Shown here: piece after piece, positions 1-8,128 of the stretch
Layout of the letters: every line of letters begins with the position of its first letter
Numbering within the stretch: the first letter of the stretch is position 1
NCBI GenBank assembly: GCA_947502305.1
Contig: CANMZA010000002.1
Span: 1,021,041 to 1,085,040, forward strand
DNA: 64,000 bases
From: an uncultured Erythrobacter sp.
GTDB lineage: Bacteria; Pseudomonadota; Alphaproteobacteria; Sphingomonadales; Sphingomonadaceae
Direction of reading: 5' to 3'
Notes under the pieces: model-generated
What the model saw: only the letters and a program-made list of their open reading frames with translations
Databases searched by the model: none
What the model was told of the DNA's origin: nothing
Program-made: the position numbers and the translations under genes

Positions 1-343
1 CGACGCGCCCGCTGGGGATCATGCGTTCGCTCATCAGCTTGCTGTAATACGCCATAATCTCGGCATGTTTGGCCAGCGGATACATGCCCGCATTATGGCC
101 ATGCTCGTCCACACGGTTGGGGCACATTTCCATCGAATTGACACCATAAGTGGCGCTGGGCTGGTGCAAGGCGACGAAGGAATAGGCGTCATTCCAATGC
201 CCGCCGGGTTTTGCATGTTTATCGACGAAGGTGATGTGGCAATCGGGATTTTCGTCGAGCAAAGTGTCGGCAAAGGCGAGACCCACCGCGCCGGCCCCGA
301 TGATCAGATAATCGGTTTCATGTTTAATAGCAGTATCGGTCAT
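1..343 (-). CDS. FAD/NAD(P)-binding oxidoreductase, N-terminal part (cut by window edge)
   Basis: The first 114 codons of a flavoprotein are present; the rest lies beyond position 1. Reading left from the ATG at 343, the N-terminus has a beta-strand followed by GAGAVG, the dinucleotide-binding P-loop that holds the FAD ADP moiety, then an acidic end of the second strand (FVDK) and PGGHW, as in flavin monooxygenase-like proteins. The ATG overlaps the stop of the upstream deacetylase gene by 4 bases, so it is the last visible gene of the ispG operon. Substrate cannot be told. It could be a monooxygenase or another FAD-dependent oxidoreductase. Confidence 0.75.
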   Translation of the reverse strand, partial: MTDTAIKHETDYLIIGAGAVGLAFADTLLDENPDCHITFVDKHAKPGGHWNDAYSFVALHQPSATYGVNSMEMCPNRVDEHGHNAGMYPLAKHAEIMAYYSKLMSERMIPSGRV

Positions 344-1227
344 CTGAGGGGTGTCCTTAGCTTTGTATTCTCATCGGCCATTGCCAGCATAGAGCGGGCG
401 TGGCGCGCGGCAACTTCGCGTTGATCATCGCCGTATCCGCCGCCCAAGGCCGATGCAATGGGCAGGCCGCGGATGCGGGTTTCTCGAACAACAAATCGGT
501 CGCGCTGTTCAAGGCCCGCATCGGTCAGTGCCAAGCGGCCCAATTTGTCATCGACATGCGGATCGACGCCCGCCTGATAGAAGACAAAATCCGGCGCGAA
601 AGTGTCAATCACACCGGGCAGATGGGCGCGCAAGGCGTCCATATATCCCGCATCGTCTAGGCCGTCGGGCAAAGCCACATCGAGGTTTGAGCGCGCCTTT
701 CGCACCGGGAAATTCTTCTCCGCATGAAGCGAGAGGGTAAAAATATCCTCGCGCGCCGCTGTCAGGCTGGCGGTTCCGTCGCCTTGATGAACATCGAGAT
801 CGACGATCAGAATGCGCGCGGCGTCCCTTTCTGCAATCAAGCGATTGGACGCCACCGCCAGATCGTTGAACACGCAATATCCCGCGCCCGTATTGGACAG
901 TGCATGGTGGCTCCCAGCGGCTGAATTGGCGGCGTAACCGTGCTGCATCGCCAATTTCGCGGCCAGCCACGTGCCGCCATTGGTGCGGCGGACACGGTCA
1001 CGGATGTGCGGGGTTACGGGGAAGCCGATCCTGCGTTCTTTGTCGCGCGGGACCTGAGCGGTGAATACTTCTTCGACGTAAGCGGGATCATGCACCGCCT
1101 CCAACCAATCGCGCGGGCAGGGCGGGGAGGCATGCTGCGTTATCGCTGCGCCAGAGGCGTGCAATGCCTCCATCACGGTATGATATTTGTCGAATTTGAA
1201 TGTCCCGCGCGCGGGCGCAGGAGCCAT
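340..1227 (-). CDS. Histone deacetylase family protein (acetoin utilisation/acetylpolyamine amidohydrolase type)
   Basis: A zinc-dependent deacetylase of the arginase/HDAC fold, expected to act in the cytoplasm on an acetylated small molecule or protein. Visible signatures are the paired histidines in GSHHAL, the zinc ligands in DLDVHQGDG (D-x-H) and the third ligand in AGVDPH. The ATG at 1227 gives 295 residues, but family-like sequence (LHVVHHADY) continues in frame upstream to a CTG at 1257, just short of the stop of the preceding gene. The real start may therefore be non-ATG. It lies between the thioredoxin-like lipoprotein and the FAD protein in one operon. Substrate unknown. Confidence 0.88.
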   Translation of the reverse strand: MAPAPARGTFKFDKYHTVMEALHASGAAITQHASPPCPRDWLEAVHDPAYVEEVFTAQVPRDKERRIGFPVTPHIRDRVRRTNGGTWLAAKLAMQHGYAANSAAGSHHALSNTGAGYCVFNDLAVASNRLIAERDAARILIVDLDVHQGDGTASLTAAREDIFTLSLHAEKNFPVRKARSNLDVALPDGLDDAGYMDALRAHLPGVIDTFAPDFVFYQAGVDPHVDDKLGRLALTDAGLEQRDRFVVRETRIRGLPIASALGGGYGDDQREVAARHARSMLAMADENTKLRTPLR

Positions 1228-1259
1228 GTAATCGGCGTGATGAACGACGTGGAGCAGGG

Positions 1260-1784
1260 CTAGACGGCCTGATCTGCCAACATCGCCAATTCGTCATAAA
1301 TCGCGTCTTCTTCGCGGCTCGCGGCGTCGCGCCACGTTGTGGCGGTTTCGGCATTAACCAATGCGCCTTCTGCCGTCAGCACCAGCACATTTGGTGTGCC
1401 CGGCAATTCCTCAACCCCGAACCGCTGGGCAATGCCAAGATTGTGGCCGTCACCTTCTTGCGGGATCCCGACATTGACGAAGACCAATTCATATTCCTCG
1501 GCCATCAAAGTGGTGAAGCGATCCGTCGACAACCACCCGGCCAGCGCCCTGCTATCGTGGCACCAATTCGCGCCCATTACCAGGAGCACCCGCTTACCGT
1601 TTGCCTGCGCGGCGGCGAGCGCGGCGTCGACATCTGCCTCTGCATTTTCGCTCACATCATAAGAGCGCGCCTCTGGATAATCGTGGCCGCTATGCGCCAC
1701 CGTATCGGCGACTGTATCGGCAACCGTGGCGCATCCGACCAGCAGCAATCCGGCCATCAATCCAGCAAAAATAGGGCGGATCAT
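1260..1784 (-). CDS. Thioredoxin-like lipoprotein
   Basis: 174 residues. The N-terminus is a lipoprotein signal with lipobox LLVGC (Cys18), so the mature protein should be membrane-tethered on the periplasmic side. A thioredoxin fold follows, with the active-site position reading N-WCHDS (Cys75 to Ser78): only the first cysteine of the usual CxxC is kept, which suggests a role other than dithiol disulfide exchange. The cis-proline region is [10 protein letters not shown]. Just after the lipobox a 12-bp repeat encodes repeated TVAD. The start overlaps the stop of ispG (ATGA), so the two are translationally coupled. The partner is unknown. Confidence 0.8.
   Translation of the reverse strand: MIRPIFAGLMAGLLLVGCATVADTVADTVAHSGHDYPEARSYDVSENAEADVDAALAAAQANGKRVLLVMGANWCHDSRALAGWLSTDRFTTLMAEEYELVFVNVGIPQEGDGHNLGIAQRFGVEELPGTPNVLVLTAEGALVNAETATTWRDAASREEDAIYDELAMLADQAV
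1696..1731. repeat. 12-bp tandem repeat, 3 units, in the thioredoxin-like lipoprotein
   Basis: Units at 1696, 1708 and 1720 follow the pattern GCNACNGTATCG. They encode TVAD repeats between lipobox and fold. One of a series of similar 4-codon repeats in the window. Confidence 0.75.
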
Positions 1785-2923
1785 TCGGCGGCCTCTGCAG
1801 CATGAGGATCGAAGGCTACCGCTTCGCCCGCTTCGATCTTGGCGGCTTTTTCCTCAACCAGTTTGACGATATGCTCAAGCGTGTTTTCATCCTCAATCGC
1901 GTGCGCTTTCACGCCGGAAAGATAGACCATATGTTTGCCTGCGCCGCCTCCGGTAAGGCCAATATCCGTCTCGCGCGCTTCGCCCGGTCCATTCACAACG
2001 CAGCCCAGCACGGACAGGCTCATGGGCGTTTTGATGTGCTCCAGCCGTTTTTCCAGCGTTTCCACTGTGCGGATCACATCGAACCCCTGACGCGAACAGC
2101 TGGGGCAGGAAACCACCCGGACGCCGCGTGTGCGCAGGCCCAGCGATTTGAGCATTTCATAGCCGACTTTGACCTCTTGCTCCGGCTCCGCCGAGAGCGA
2201 AACGCGGATCGTGTCACCGATCCCGGCCCACAGCAGCGAGCCCATCCCGATAGAGGATTTGACCGTGCCGCCTATCAATCCGCCAGCCTCTGTAATGCCA
2301 AGGTGCAGCGGGCAATCGACCGTTTCCGCCAGCCCATGATAAGCAGCGACGCCCAGAAAAACGTCGCTGGCTTTCACCGCGACTTTGAAATCATGGAAAT
2401 CATGATCCTGCAACAATTTGATGTGATCGAGCGCGCTTTCAATCAGCGCCTCTGGGCAAGGCTCACCGTATTTTTCCAGCAAGTCCTTTTCCAGCGACCC
2501 GGCATTCACGCCGATGCGGATCGCGCAGCCATTGGCCTTTGCCGCCCGCACAACTTCGGCCACGCGTTTTGACGAACCGATATTGCCGGGATTGATCCGC
2601 AAACACGCCGCGCCGCCATCTGCGGCTTCTAATGCGCGTTTGTAGTGGAAATGAATGTCGGCAACGATTGGAATACGCGATGCTTTGGTGATTTTCTTGA
2701 ACGCGGCGGTGGCTTCTTCTGTGGGGCAAGACACGCGGATAATGTCGCACCCGGCATCCTCACACCGGCGGATCTGGTCTAGCGTCGCCGCCGCATCCTC
2801 CGTCGGAGTGTTGGTCATGGTTTGCACCGTGATCGGGGCGCCGCCACCGACGGGCACATTGCCAACCATAATCTGGCGGGATTGCCGCCGTTCGATATCA
2901 CGCCAAGGCCGTATTGAAGACAT
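1781..2923 (-). CDS. ispG: 4-hydroxy-3-methylbut-2-enyl diphosphate synthase (flavodoxin), IspG/GcpE
   Basis: The penultimate enzyme of the MEP isoprenoid pathway. It reductively opens methylerythritol cyclodiphosphate to HMBPP using a [4Fe-4S] cluster, in the cytoplasm. The TIM-barrel part carries [10 protein letters not shown] near the N-terminus and the C-terminal part has the cluster cysteines in CPSCSRQG and GCVVNGPGE. The frame is open to 2980, but an intrinsic terminator for the upstream gene ends at about 2982, which leaves no room for a promoter ahead of that ATG. I therefore prefer [13 protein letters not shown] at 2923 (380 aa), which matches the usual N-terminus. First gene of a four-gene minus-strand operon. 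Confidence 0.95.
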   Translation of the reverse strand: MSSIRPWRDIERRQSRQIMVGNVPVGGGAPITVQTMTNTPTEDAAATLDQIRRCEDAGCDIIRVSCPTEEATAAFKKITKASRIPIVADIHFHYKRALEAADGGAACLRINPGNIGSSKRVAEVVRAAKANGCAIRIGVNAGSLEKDLLEKYGEPCPEALIESALDHIKLLQDHDFHDFKVAVKASDVFLGVAAYHGLAETVDCPLHLGITEAGGLIGGTVKSSIGMGSLLWAGIGDTIRVSLSAEPEQEVKVGYEMLKSLGLRTRGVRVVSCPSCSRQGFDVIRTVETLEKRLEHIKTPMSLSVLGCVVNGPGEARETDIGLTGGGAGKHMVYLSGVKAHAIEDENTLEHIVKLVEEKAAKIEAGEAVAFDPHAAEAAE

Positions 2924-2981
2924 GCGGCCCATATAGTCGCGCAGGGGTGACGGGGCAATGATAAGCATGGCGCCACCCATG

Positions 2982-3009
2982 AAAAAGGGCGCCGCAAAGG
3001 GCGCCCTTT
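2982..3009 (-). terminator. Rho-independent terminator after nrsF
   Basis: Perfect 10-bp stem (AAAGGGCGCC at 2984-2993 with GGCGCCCTTT at 3000-3009), 6-base loop, and on the minus strand a run of five T directly after the stem. It separates the sigF operon from ispG. Confidence 0.9.
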
Positions 3010-3031
3010 AAAACAGATGTGATTTTGTCAG

Positions 3032-3694
3032 TTACCAGCGGATGAGCGGCGGCACCACAATGCGCCCGGCAACAGCGCCAATCGCAACCGGGGCAACATG
3101 CCACAAACCAACATGCGAAAATGTGTCGAGCGGGCAAGTGATCCCATAAGCCAGCGTGCCGAGCGAACCCGCCGCCAGACCCGCGAGCCAGCCGGAACGT
3201 TCAATCGAAACCGGCGCACCGCGGCGCAGCCACAAAACCGCCGCAACCAAAACCAAAGACCCGGCGGCCAAAGATGCAGTTGTGCACATAAAGGCAACCG
3301 GATCATTAAGGCCCGCCCGTGCGTGGTTTTCATGCCCGGAAAGCAAGCTGATCACCGCGCCCAGCGGCAGGATGCCAAGCGTAATAGCACCCCAAAGCGG
3401 CGCATCAGCGCGTGATCCGACGCGCGGCAGAGCGCCGCTGACCAAGGCCGCCGTGCTCACCGCGCCCAGCATCAGCAAGAGGCCGTGGGTGATGATAAAA
3501 TAGCCAGACGCTTCGCCTGTCAGCAGGCCGTCCCACCATTCATAGACAGCGATAGAAGCCACCGAGGCAACCAATGTCGCAAAGGCAATCAGCGCGATTC
3601 CCTCGGCTGGTTTCACCCGTTTTACAGGGGTCAGATCCTCGGTGAGCGACGCAATCAGGTCAGCCCTGCTGGTGTTTTGGGGGGTATCTGTCAT
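3032..3694 (-). CDS. nrsF: Anti-sigma factor NrsF (DUF1109), partner of SigF
   Basis: 220-residue integral membrane protein with about six hydrophobic segments after a short cytoplasmic N-terminus, typical of DUF1109/NrsF. In Caulobacter, NrsF holds SigF inactive and releases it on metal or oxidative stress, and two conserved cysteines 50 residues apart matter for this (from memory of the literature). Here the only two cysteines are Cys137 (FMCTT) and Cys187 (ITCPLD), also 50 apart. The gene starts one base after the sigF stop and is followed by a strong intrinsic terminator. The pairing makes the assignment firm; the signal sensed is inferred. Confidence 0.88.
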   Translation of the reverse strand: MTDTPQNTSRADLIASLTEDLTPVKRVKPAEGIALIAFATLVASVASIAVYEWWDGLLTGEASGYFIITHGLLLMLGAVSTAALVSGALPRVGSRADAPLWGAITLGILPLGAVISLLSGHENHARAGLNDPVAFMCTTASLAAGSLVLVAAVLWLRRGAPVSIERSGWLAGLAAGSLGTLAYGITCPLDTFSHVGLWHVAPVAIGAVAGRIVVPPLIRW

Positions 3695-3695
3695 T

Positions 3696-4226
3696 TCAAT
3701 CTGCTTTCTCGACCAAAGTGGCCAATTTCTTGAGGCCCCTATGGATATTCACTTTGACCAGGCTTTCGCTTTGCCCGGTCTTTTCTGCGGCTTCGCGGAT
3801 CGACAATCCGCTGATTTTTACCATTTCGATCACTTCGGCCTGTTTCTCAGGGATCTGACCGAACAATCGATCCAGACTGACGCGGGCCAAAACAACCTCT
3901 TCTTCGCTGTCTTCTACCGCATCGTCTTCCATCAATTCCTTGCTTTCATGCTTGTACACTTTGCGCAGGTGGTCGACCCACCGGTAACGCGCAATCGCGG
4001 CAAGCCACGGCAAGAAAGGCCGGGCGGGGTCCCATGTGGCGCGCTTTGTATAAAACGCGATCAGCACATCTTGCACCAGATCATCGATCGAATGCGGGGG
4101 CACCCGGCGACGGAAATATCGCTCCAGCCAAACGCCCACCTCGGTCAGCAACACATTACCGGCGGCTTTATCGCCGTTCTGTGTCGCTGCCATGAGGCGG
4201 GCAAGAGTGGGTTCGTCAGCTACCAT
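3696..4226 (-). CDS. sigF: ECF sigma factor SigF
   Basis: 176-residue ECF-type sigma-70 factor. Region 2 is seen in DDLVQDVLIAFY and the following WLAAIARYRWVDHLRK. Region 4 is the C-terminal HTH (SIREAAEKTGQSESLVKVNIHRG). It lies directly before the DUF1109 anti-sigma gene and after bufA and doxX in one operon. The promoter of this operon (5136-5161) matches the SigF consensus GTAACC-N16-CGAA, so sigF should be positively autoregulated, and the divergent bufBC promoter matches as well. Expected to switch on copper/metal-stress genes. Confidence 0.9.
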   Translation of the reverse strand: MVADEPTLARLMAATQNGDKAAGNVLLTEVGVWLERYFRRRVPPHSIDDLVQDVLIAFYTKRATWDPARPFLPWLAAIARYRWVDHLRKVYKHESKELMEDDAVEDSEEEVVLARVSLDRLFGQIPEKQAEVIEMVKISGLSIREAAEKTGQSESLVKVNIHRGLKKLATLVEKAD

Positions 4227-4238
4227 CAGCTTGGACGC

Positions 4239-4712
4239 TTATGCCGCTTTCGAACCGGTCAGGCGGCCCAGCACAGCATCGAGGCTGATGACGCCGGGAC
4301 CGCGGCTGACAATGATTGCGCCCAGTGCGAGCACAGTGATGTCCCAGCCGAAGAAGTGATCCCAAGTTGGGAAAACGAACAGCTGAATAACCAGAGCCAT
4401 CACCATCAAAGCGGCGGCGGAGAAACGGCTGAACAAACCGATCACCAGCAGAACTGGGAAGAGAAATTCAGCGTAAGTCGTCAGCGGTACCGCCAGATCG
4501 GAAGGCAGCGGCAGGCCGGTAAATTCGTTTTCAAACAAGAAATATTGCGTGTCAGTGATGGTGAACCACGTGCCGGGCTCAACCTTTGTCTCATACGAGC
4601 GCCAGAAGATCCCAGCGAGCGCGATACGGGTCAGCAGCAGCGCAATGCTTTCCACCACAGTTCCCGACAACATGCCGGTGATCCGGTTCCAAAGTGACAT
4701 AATTCCGCTCAT
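4239..4712 (-). CDS. DoxX family membrane protein
   Basis: 157 residues with four hydrophobic segments, matching the DoxX family, whose members occur in many SigF/bufferin operons. TLTTYAEFLFPVLLVIGL and the following segment are typical. A good ribosome site (AGGAGG) sits 7 bases before the ATG at 4712. The gene is between bufA and sigF, separated from bufA by a 10-bp hairpin that could reduce read-through. Biochemical role unknown; a function in membrane redox or thiol balance has been suggested for relatives. Family assignment is firm, role is inferred. Confidence 0.85.
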   Translation of the reverse strand: MSGIMSLWNRITGMLSGTVVESIALLLTRIALAGIFWRSYETKVEPGTWFTITDTQYFLFENEFTGLPLPSDLAVPLTTYAEFLFPVLLVIGLFSRFSAAALMVMALVIQLFVFPTWDHFFGWDITVLALGAIIVSRGPGVISLDAVLGRLTGSKAA

Positions 4713-4735
4713 AATATCCTCCTAAAATTCTGGGC

Positions 4736-4767
4736 GTGCGGCCTGCGTTTTGCCTGACAGGCCGCAC
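4736..4767 (-). terminator. Hairpin between bufA and doxX, probable attenuator
   Basis: Perfect 10-bp stem (GTGCGGCCTG at 4736-4745 with CAGGCCGCAC at 4758-4767), 12-base loop. On the minus strand it is followed by GCCCAGAATTTTAGGAGG, so there is a short T-run but not directly at the stem. It lies between bufA and doxX inside one transcription unit, a layout suited to making much bufA mRNA and less of the downstream genes. Confidence 0.6.
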
Positions 4768-4791
4768 ACTGTAAAATGTGCTGTGTGTAAG

Positions 4792-5073
4792 TTACCGATT
4801 AATCGGTGTCAGCGAGCCGCGACCCTTGGGGGTGTTGATGCTGGTGCAGCTGCCTTTGTCGACGAGTTTCCACGCATTACCTTGATAATCGCGGGTTGAA
4901 GTCCCGGCGCAGCTAGTGCCCGGCCCGGCGGCGCAATCATTCTGCCCAGCGAGCGAGATGCCGTAGCATTTTTCTTTCGTGCTCTGCGCAGAAGCGGGAG
5001 CCGCGGCCATGCCAGCTGTGATTGTGGCGGTAAGGGCGAGGCCAGCGATACCGGCGATTGTTGTGGCTTTCAT
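4792..5073 (-). CDS. bufA: Bufferin-1 precursor peptide (DUF2282), copper-binding RiPP
   Basis: 93-residue precursor with a Sec signal peptide (cleavage likely after APASA, residue 29) and a core with four cysteines: Cys36 (KEKCYG), Cys47 (NDCAAG), Cys55 (SCAGT) and Cys76 (KGSCTS). This is the DUF2282 pattern. In Caulobacter, DUF2282 peptides (bufferins) have cysteines converted to thiooxazoles by an MNIO enzyme and bind copper in the periplasm. The modifying genes bufB and bufC lie divergently next door. A SigF-type promoter sits 63 bases upstream. The family match is strong; the modification in this organism is inferred. Confidence 0.9.
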   Translation of the reverse strand: MKATTIAGIAGLALTATITAGMAAAPASAQSTKEKCYGISLAGQNDCAAGPGTSCAGTSTRDYQGNAWKLVDKGSCTSINTPKGRGSLTPINR

Positions 5074-5135
5074 ATTCTTTACTCCAAAACTGTGATCTCA
5101 AATTGCCGGTGTTTTTGACCGGCTATGCCCCGTCA

Positions 5136-5161
5136 TTCGCTCGCATTTGGCTGGCGGTTAC
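5136..5161 (-). promoter_or_regulatory. SigF-type promoter of bufA-doxX-sigF-nrsF
   Basis: On the minus strand the -35 is GTAACC (5161-5156) and the -10 is CGAA (5139-5136), with exactly 16 bases between. This equals the GTAACC-N16-CGAA consensus reported for Caulobacter SigF. It would give a leader of about 55 bases before bufA. Confidence 0.88.
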
Positions 5162-5276
5162 AAAGTCTGGCAAAAACTTTTGCGGCCCTCTTTTTTCGCG
5201 GCTCGCTCTTTTCGCAATTCTGCGATTTGGAGTGCAGATCATTATGCGTCTCCCCTTTGCCCGACCCCTTGGCGGT

Positions 5277-5302
5277 GTAACGCGGCGGATGGCTCGCCCG
5301 AA
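5277..5302 (+). promoter_or_regulatory. SigF-type promoter of bufB-bufC
   Basis: -35 GTAACG (5277-5282), 16-base spacer, -10 CGAA (5299-5302): one mismatch from the SigF consensus. It would give a leader of about 100 bases before the bufB ATG at 5411. Confidence 0.82.
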
Positions 5303-5410
5303 CAGCTTTGATATGCACTGCGCCTCGCACGGAGTGTTCCGGGCTATTGGCAAGCGGCGCATTCTATGCCGGTCCAAATTCTCAACGATACCTGCTATGG
5401 AAATATCATC

Positions 5411-6313
5411 ATGAAAACACAGCACGATCCGATCGAATCTTTTGGCGGCTTTGGCCTTGGGCTGAGACGCCCGCATTATGATGAATTTCTGGCTGGCCGG
5501 GACGAAGGTGGCGGCACGGGCGGTTCTGTTCCGGTTGATTTCGTCGAGGTGATCAGCGAAAATTACATGATCGATGGCGGGCGCCAGTTGCGGATATTGG
5601 AACAGGTGCGCGCAAACTATCCGGTCATCATCCACGGCGTGTCGATGTCGATCGGCTCTGCTGGCGGGCTCGACGGCGATTATCTGGCGAAGCTGAAACA
5701 GCTGGAGCAGCGGATAGACCCTTTGTGGGTCTCAGACCATTTGTGCTGGACGCGCACCAGCGCCCACAATTCGCACGATCTGCTGCCCATGCCATTGACG
5801 CAGGAAGGGTTGCAGGCGGTCTGTGACAATATCGACCATGCACAAAACACTTTGGGCCGGGCGATGTTGTTTGAAAATCCATCAAGCTATCTCACCTTCC
5901 CCGAAGATGAGTTGAGCGAGTGGGAGTTTTTGACCGCAATGACGCAGCGCACAGGGTGTTACTTGCTGCTCGATGTGAACAATATCTATGTCTCAGCGGC
6001 CAATCACGGTTTTTCGGCGGAGGAATATTTGGCCGGATTGCCGCTGGACCGGGTGCGCCAGATTCATCTGGCGGGCCATGACCCGGCGACGCCGGAACGT
6101 GACATTATTATTGACACCCATGACCGGGACGTGAGCGAAGGCGTGTGGGATTTGTATGCGCAGGCCTTGGCAGTGTTGCCGCAACCGGTTGCGACGATGA
6201 TCGAACGTGACGATCATATTCCGCCGCTGAGCGAGCTGCTGCGGGAGCTTGACCGGGCACGCGGAATTGCGGGTGAGAATGCGGGCGCCGCGCCGCAAAA
6301 GGTGCCCGCATGA
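5411..6313 (+). CDS. bufB: Bufferin-modifying MNIO enzyme (DUF692)
   Basis: 300-residue multinuclear non-haem iron oxidase of the DUF692 family (MbnB-like TIM barrel). The family oxidises cysteines of a precursor peptide to sulfur heterocycles. Visible family stretches with metal ligands are VISENYM, HGVSMSIGS, VSDHLCW, FENPSSYL, LLLDVNNIYVSA, HLAGHD, DTHDRDVS and ERDDHIP. The frame is open from 5366, but the conserved N-terminus (FGGFGLGLRRPHYD) fits the ATG at 5411. It overlaps bufC by 4 bases and is driven by its own SigF-type promoter. The expected substrate is the BufA peptide on the other strand. Confidence 0.92.
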   Translation: MKTQHDPIESFGGFGLGLRRPHYDEFLAGRDEGGGTGGSVPVDFVEVISENYMIDGGRQLRILEQVRANYPVIIHGVSMSIGSAGGLDGDYLAKLKQLEQRIDPLWVSDHLCWTRTSAHNSHDLLPMPLTQEGLQAVCDNIDHAQNTLGRAMLFENPSSYLTFPEDELSEWEFLTAMTQRTGCYLLLDVNNIYVSAANHGFSAEEYLAGLPLDRVRQIHLAGHDPATPERDIIIDTHDRDVSEGVWDLYAQALAVLPQPVATMIERDDHIPPLSELLRELDRARGIAGENAGAAPQKVPA

Positions 6314-7128
6314 CCGCCACGCTGGCTGATCGGCAAGCGGCATTTCTGCGCGCGATCTTAGACGACACTGCGCCTTTGCCAGAAGGGTGGAGCAATCGCC
6401 AAACGGCGGGGCTGGCGGTGTACCGGGGCAATTACCGTTCTGCTTTGATGGGCGCGCTGGCGGAGACGTATGAACGCACCGCGCGTTATGCCGGGGACAA
6501 TGCCTTTCGTCAGGCGAGCATGAACCACGCCATCAAACATCCACCATCGGGCTGGACGATTGACGAAGCGGGCGCTGGGTTTGCTGAAACTTGCGCTGCT
6601 ATGTTTGACGGCAATCCTGAGGTTGCTGAGCTCGCCTGGTTGGAATGGGCGATGCTGGAATTGGCGACCGCGCCCGACACCGCGCCGATGACGCCGCAAG
6701 ATTTTGCCGCCGCTTCTGCCAGCTTTGACGATGAGGATTGGGGCGGATTGCGCCTCACATTTCAGCCGCGCGCCGCCGTGCGGGTGGTCGCTCACGACCT
6801 CACCGCAATGTGGAAAGCTCTGGCTGCTGAGGGCGCTGCGCGGCCAGATCCGCGTCTTGCTGAGCCGCAAACCTGCCTTGTTTGGCGCGAAGGAGAAAGG
6901 CCGACCTTTATCCTATTGGAAGCAGACCATGCCGCCGTCTTTGATGCCATGCAGAGCGGCGCGACCTATGGTGAATTGATTGGCCTGTTGATTGGCCCGC
7001 CGGTCGGTTCGCCGGTTGGTGATGATGCGGAACCTTCGCCGGAAATTTTTCAAAACGCGGCAATGCGTGCGGGCGCGATGCTGGGGCGCTGGCTTAGCGA
7101 AGGGGTCGTCACCGGCCTCACGCCTTGA
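6310..7128 (+). CDS. bufC: Bufferin maturation partner BufC (DUF2063, putative DNA-binding-like domain)
   Basis: 272 residues. The N-terminal part (RQAAFLRAILDD through AVYRGNYR and an ALAETYERT helix) is the DUF2063 domain that accompanies DUF692 enzymes and helps present or recognise the precursor leader, as MbnC does for MbnB. The start ATG overlaps the bufB stop (ATGA), so the two are made together. Near residues 224-239 a 12-bp tandem repeat gives IGPPVGSPVG in a loop. No independent DNA-binding role is claimed, although Pfam named the domain that way. Confidence 0.88.
   Translation: MTATLADRQAAFLRAILDDTAPLPEGWSNRQTAGLAVYRGNYRSALMGALAETYERTARYAGDNAFRQASMNHAIKHPPSGWTIDEAGAGFAETCAAMFDGNPEVAELAWLEWAMLELATAPDTAPMTPQDFAAASASFDDEDWGGLRLTFQPRAAVRVVAHDLTAMWKALAAEGAARPDPRLAEPQTCLVWREGERPTFILLEADHAAVFDAMQSGATYGELIGLLIGPPVGSPVGDDAEPSPEIFQNAAMRAGAMLGRWLSEGVVTGLTP
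6979..7026. repeat. 12-bp tandem repeat, 4 degenerate units, in bufC
   Basis: Units at 6979, 6991, 7003 and 7015 of the form RTYGGYNYGYYG encode IGLL-IGPP-VGSP-VGDD. Confidence 0.65.
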
Positions 7129-7174
7129 CTTACCACCCGTCTGCGCCACTCTCGCATGCAAAGGGAGAAACGCG

Positions 7175-8113
7175 ATGTTGACCGAGAACTCTACCGAATT
7201 GCGCAGCGCCAAACCGAGCATGATCATGCGCGCGGTTAAATGGGTGGTCAAAAACCGCAAACCGATTTTCCCTCAGCAACAAAGCGAGGTCGCCGGGTTT
7301 TTGAATGGCCGCAGAACGCCCCGCGATGCGGAACTACCGCCAAAATTTGAAAACAAATTTCGTGTCGAGCGCTGGCAGGCGGCGGGGCAGGATGTGATCA
7401 CGCTCCACCCGAAATCGGGTCCGGGCGAATGGCACATGCTCTATTTCCACGGTGGCGGGTTCGTTTTGCCGATGGCGAAAGAACATTGGCCGATGCTGGG
7501 CGCGCTGGTGGATCAATGCAATCTCAGCATCACCGTCCCGCTCTATCACCTCGTGCCAGAGGTGTCTTATGCGGTTCAGGACGCGTTGGCCGATGCCGCC
7601 TTTGAAAAATTGGCGGGCGAACATGATCCGGCGAAAATCATCCTCAACGGAGACAGCGCGGGCGGTCACATGGCTCTGGCGCTGGCGTTAAGGCTGGCCA
7701 AATCGGGCGGGGCGCAGCCGGGTAAGCTGGCGCTGTTCGCACCGTGGCTTGATGTGACGATGGCGGACCCGGCAATGGCCGCGATTGAGCCGCATGATAT
7801 TATGCTGAAAATCAGCGCGCTTCGGGCGCTCGGCGAAATATGGTCGGGGGAGCGCGATCCCGCCGCGCCTGAATGCAGCCCGCTTTACGCTTCACCAGAA
7901 GACCTGGCGCTGTTGCCTCCAACCCGGATTTGGACCGGCGGGCATGACCTGTTTATCGTCGATTCCGTCAAATTTTCCGCCAAACTGCGCGGGGCGGGCG
8001 TCGATGCCAAACTCTACGAATATGCCGGTGCACCGCATGTCTTCATGCTGGTCGTGCCAAGCCGCGAATCCAAAGACACGCTGAAACTGTTCCGAGAATT
8101 TCTCGCAGAATAA
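7175..8113 (+). CDS. Alpha/beta hydrolase, HSL-type (fold 3) esterase
   Basis: 312 residues. It has the HGGG oxyanion-hole motif (YFHGGGFV), the nucleophile elbow GDSAGG, and later the acid GGHD with the catalytic His in GAPHVF, which together define hormone-sensitive-lipase-like esterases. These hydrolyse short acyl esters in the cytoplasm. The frame is open to 6992, but the ATG at 7175 has AGGGAG 8-13 bases upstream and a normal N-terminus. It follows bufC on the same strand after 46 bases; I see no functional link to it. Substrate unknown. Confidence 0.88.
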   Translation: MLTENSTELRSAKPSMIMRAVKWVVKNRKPIFPQQQSEVAGFLNGRRTPRDAELPPKFENKFRVERWQAAGQDVITLHPKSGPGEWHMLYFHGGGFVLPMAKEHWPMLGALVDQCNLSITVPLYHLVPEVSYAVQDALADAAFEKLAGEHDPAKIILNGDSAGGHMALALALRLAKSGGAQPGKLALFAPWLDVTMADPAMAAIEPHDIMLKISALRALGEIWSGERDPAAPECSPLYASPEDLALLPPTRIWTGGHDLFIVDSVKFSAKLRGAGVDAKLYEYAGAPHVFMLVVPSRESKDTLKLFREFLAE

Positions 8114-8128
8114 CGCAGGTCAGGCGCG

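Noticed and set aside
3642..4697. 351-codon open frame on the plus strand
   Set aside because: Antisense to sigF and doxX, whose domains are clear; no recognisable motif.
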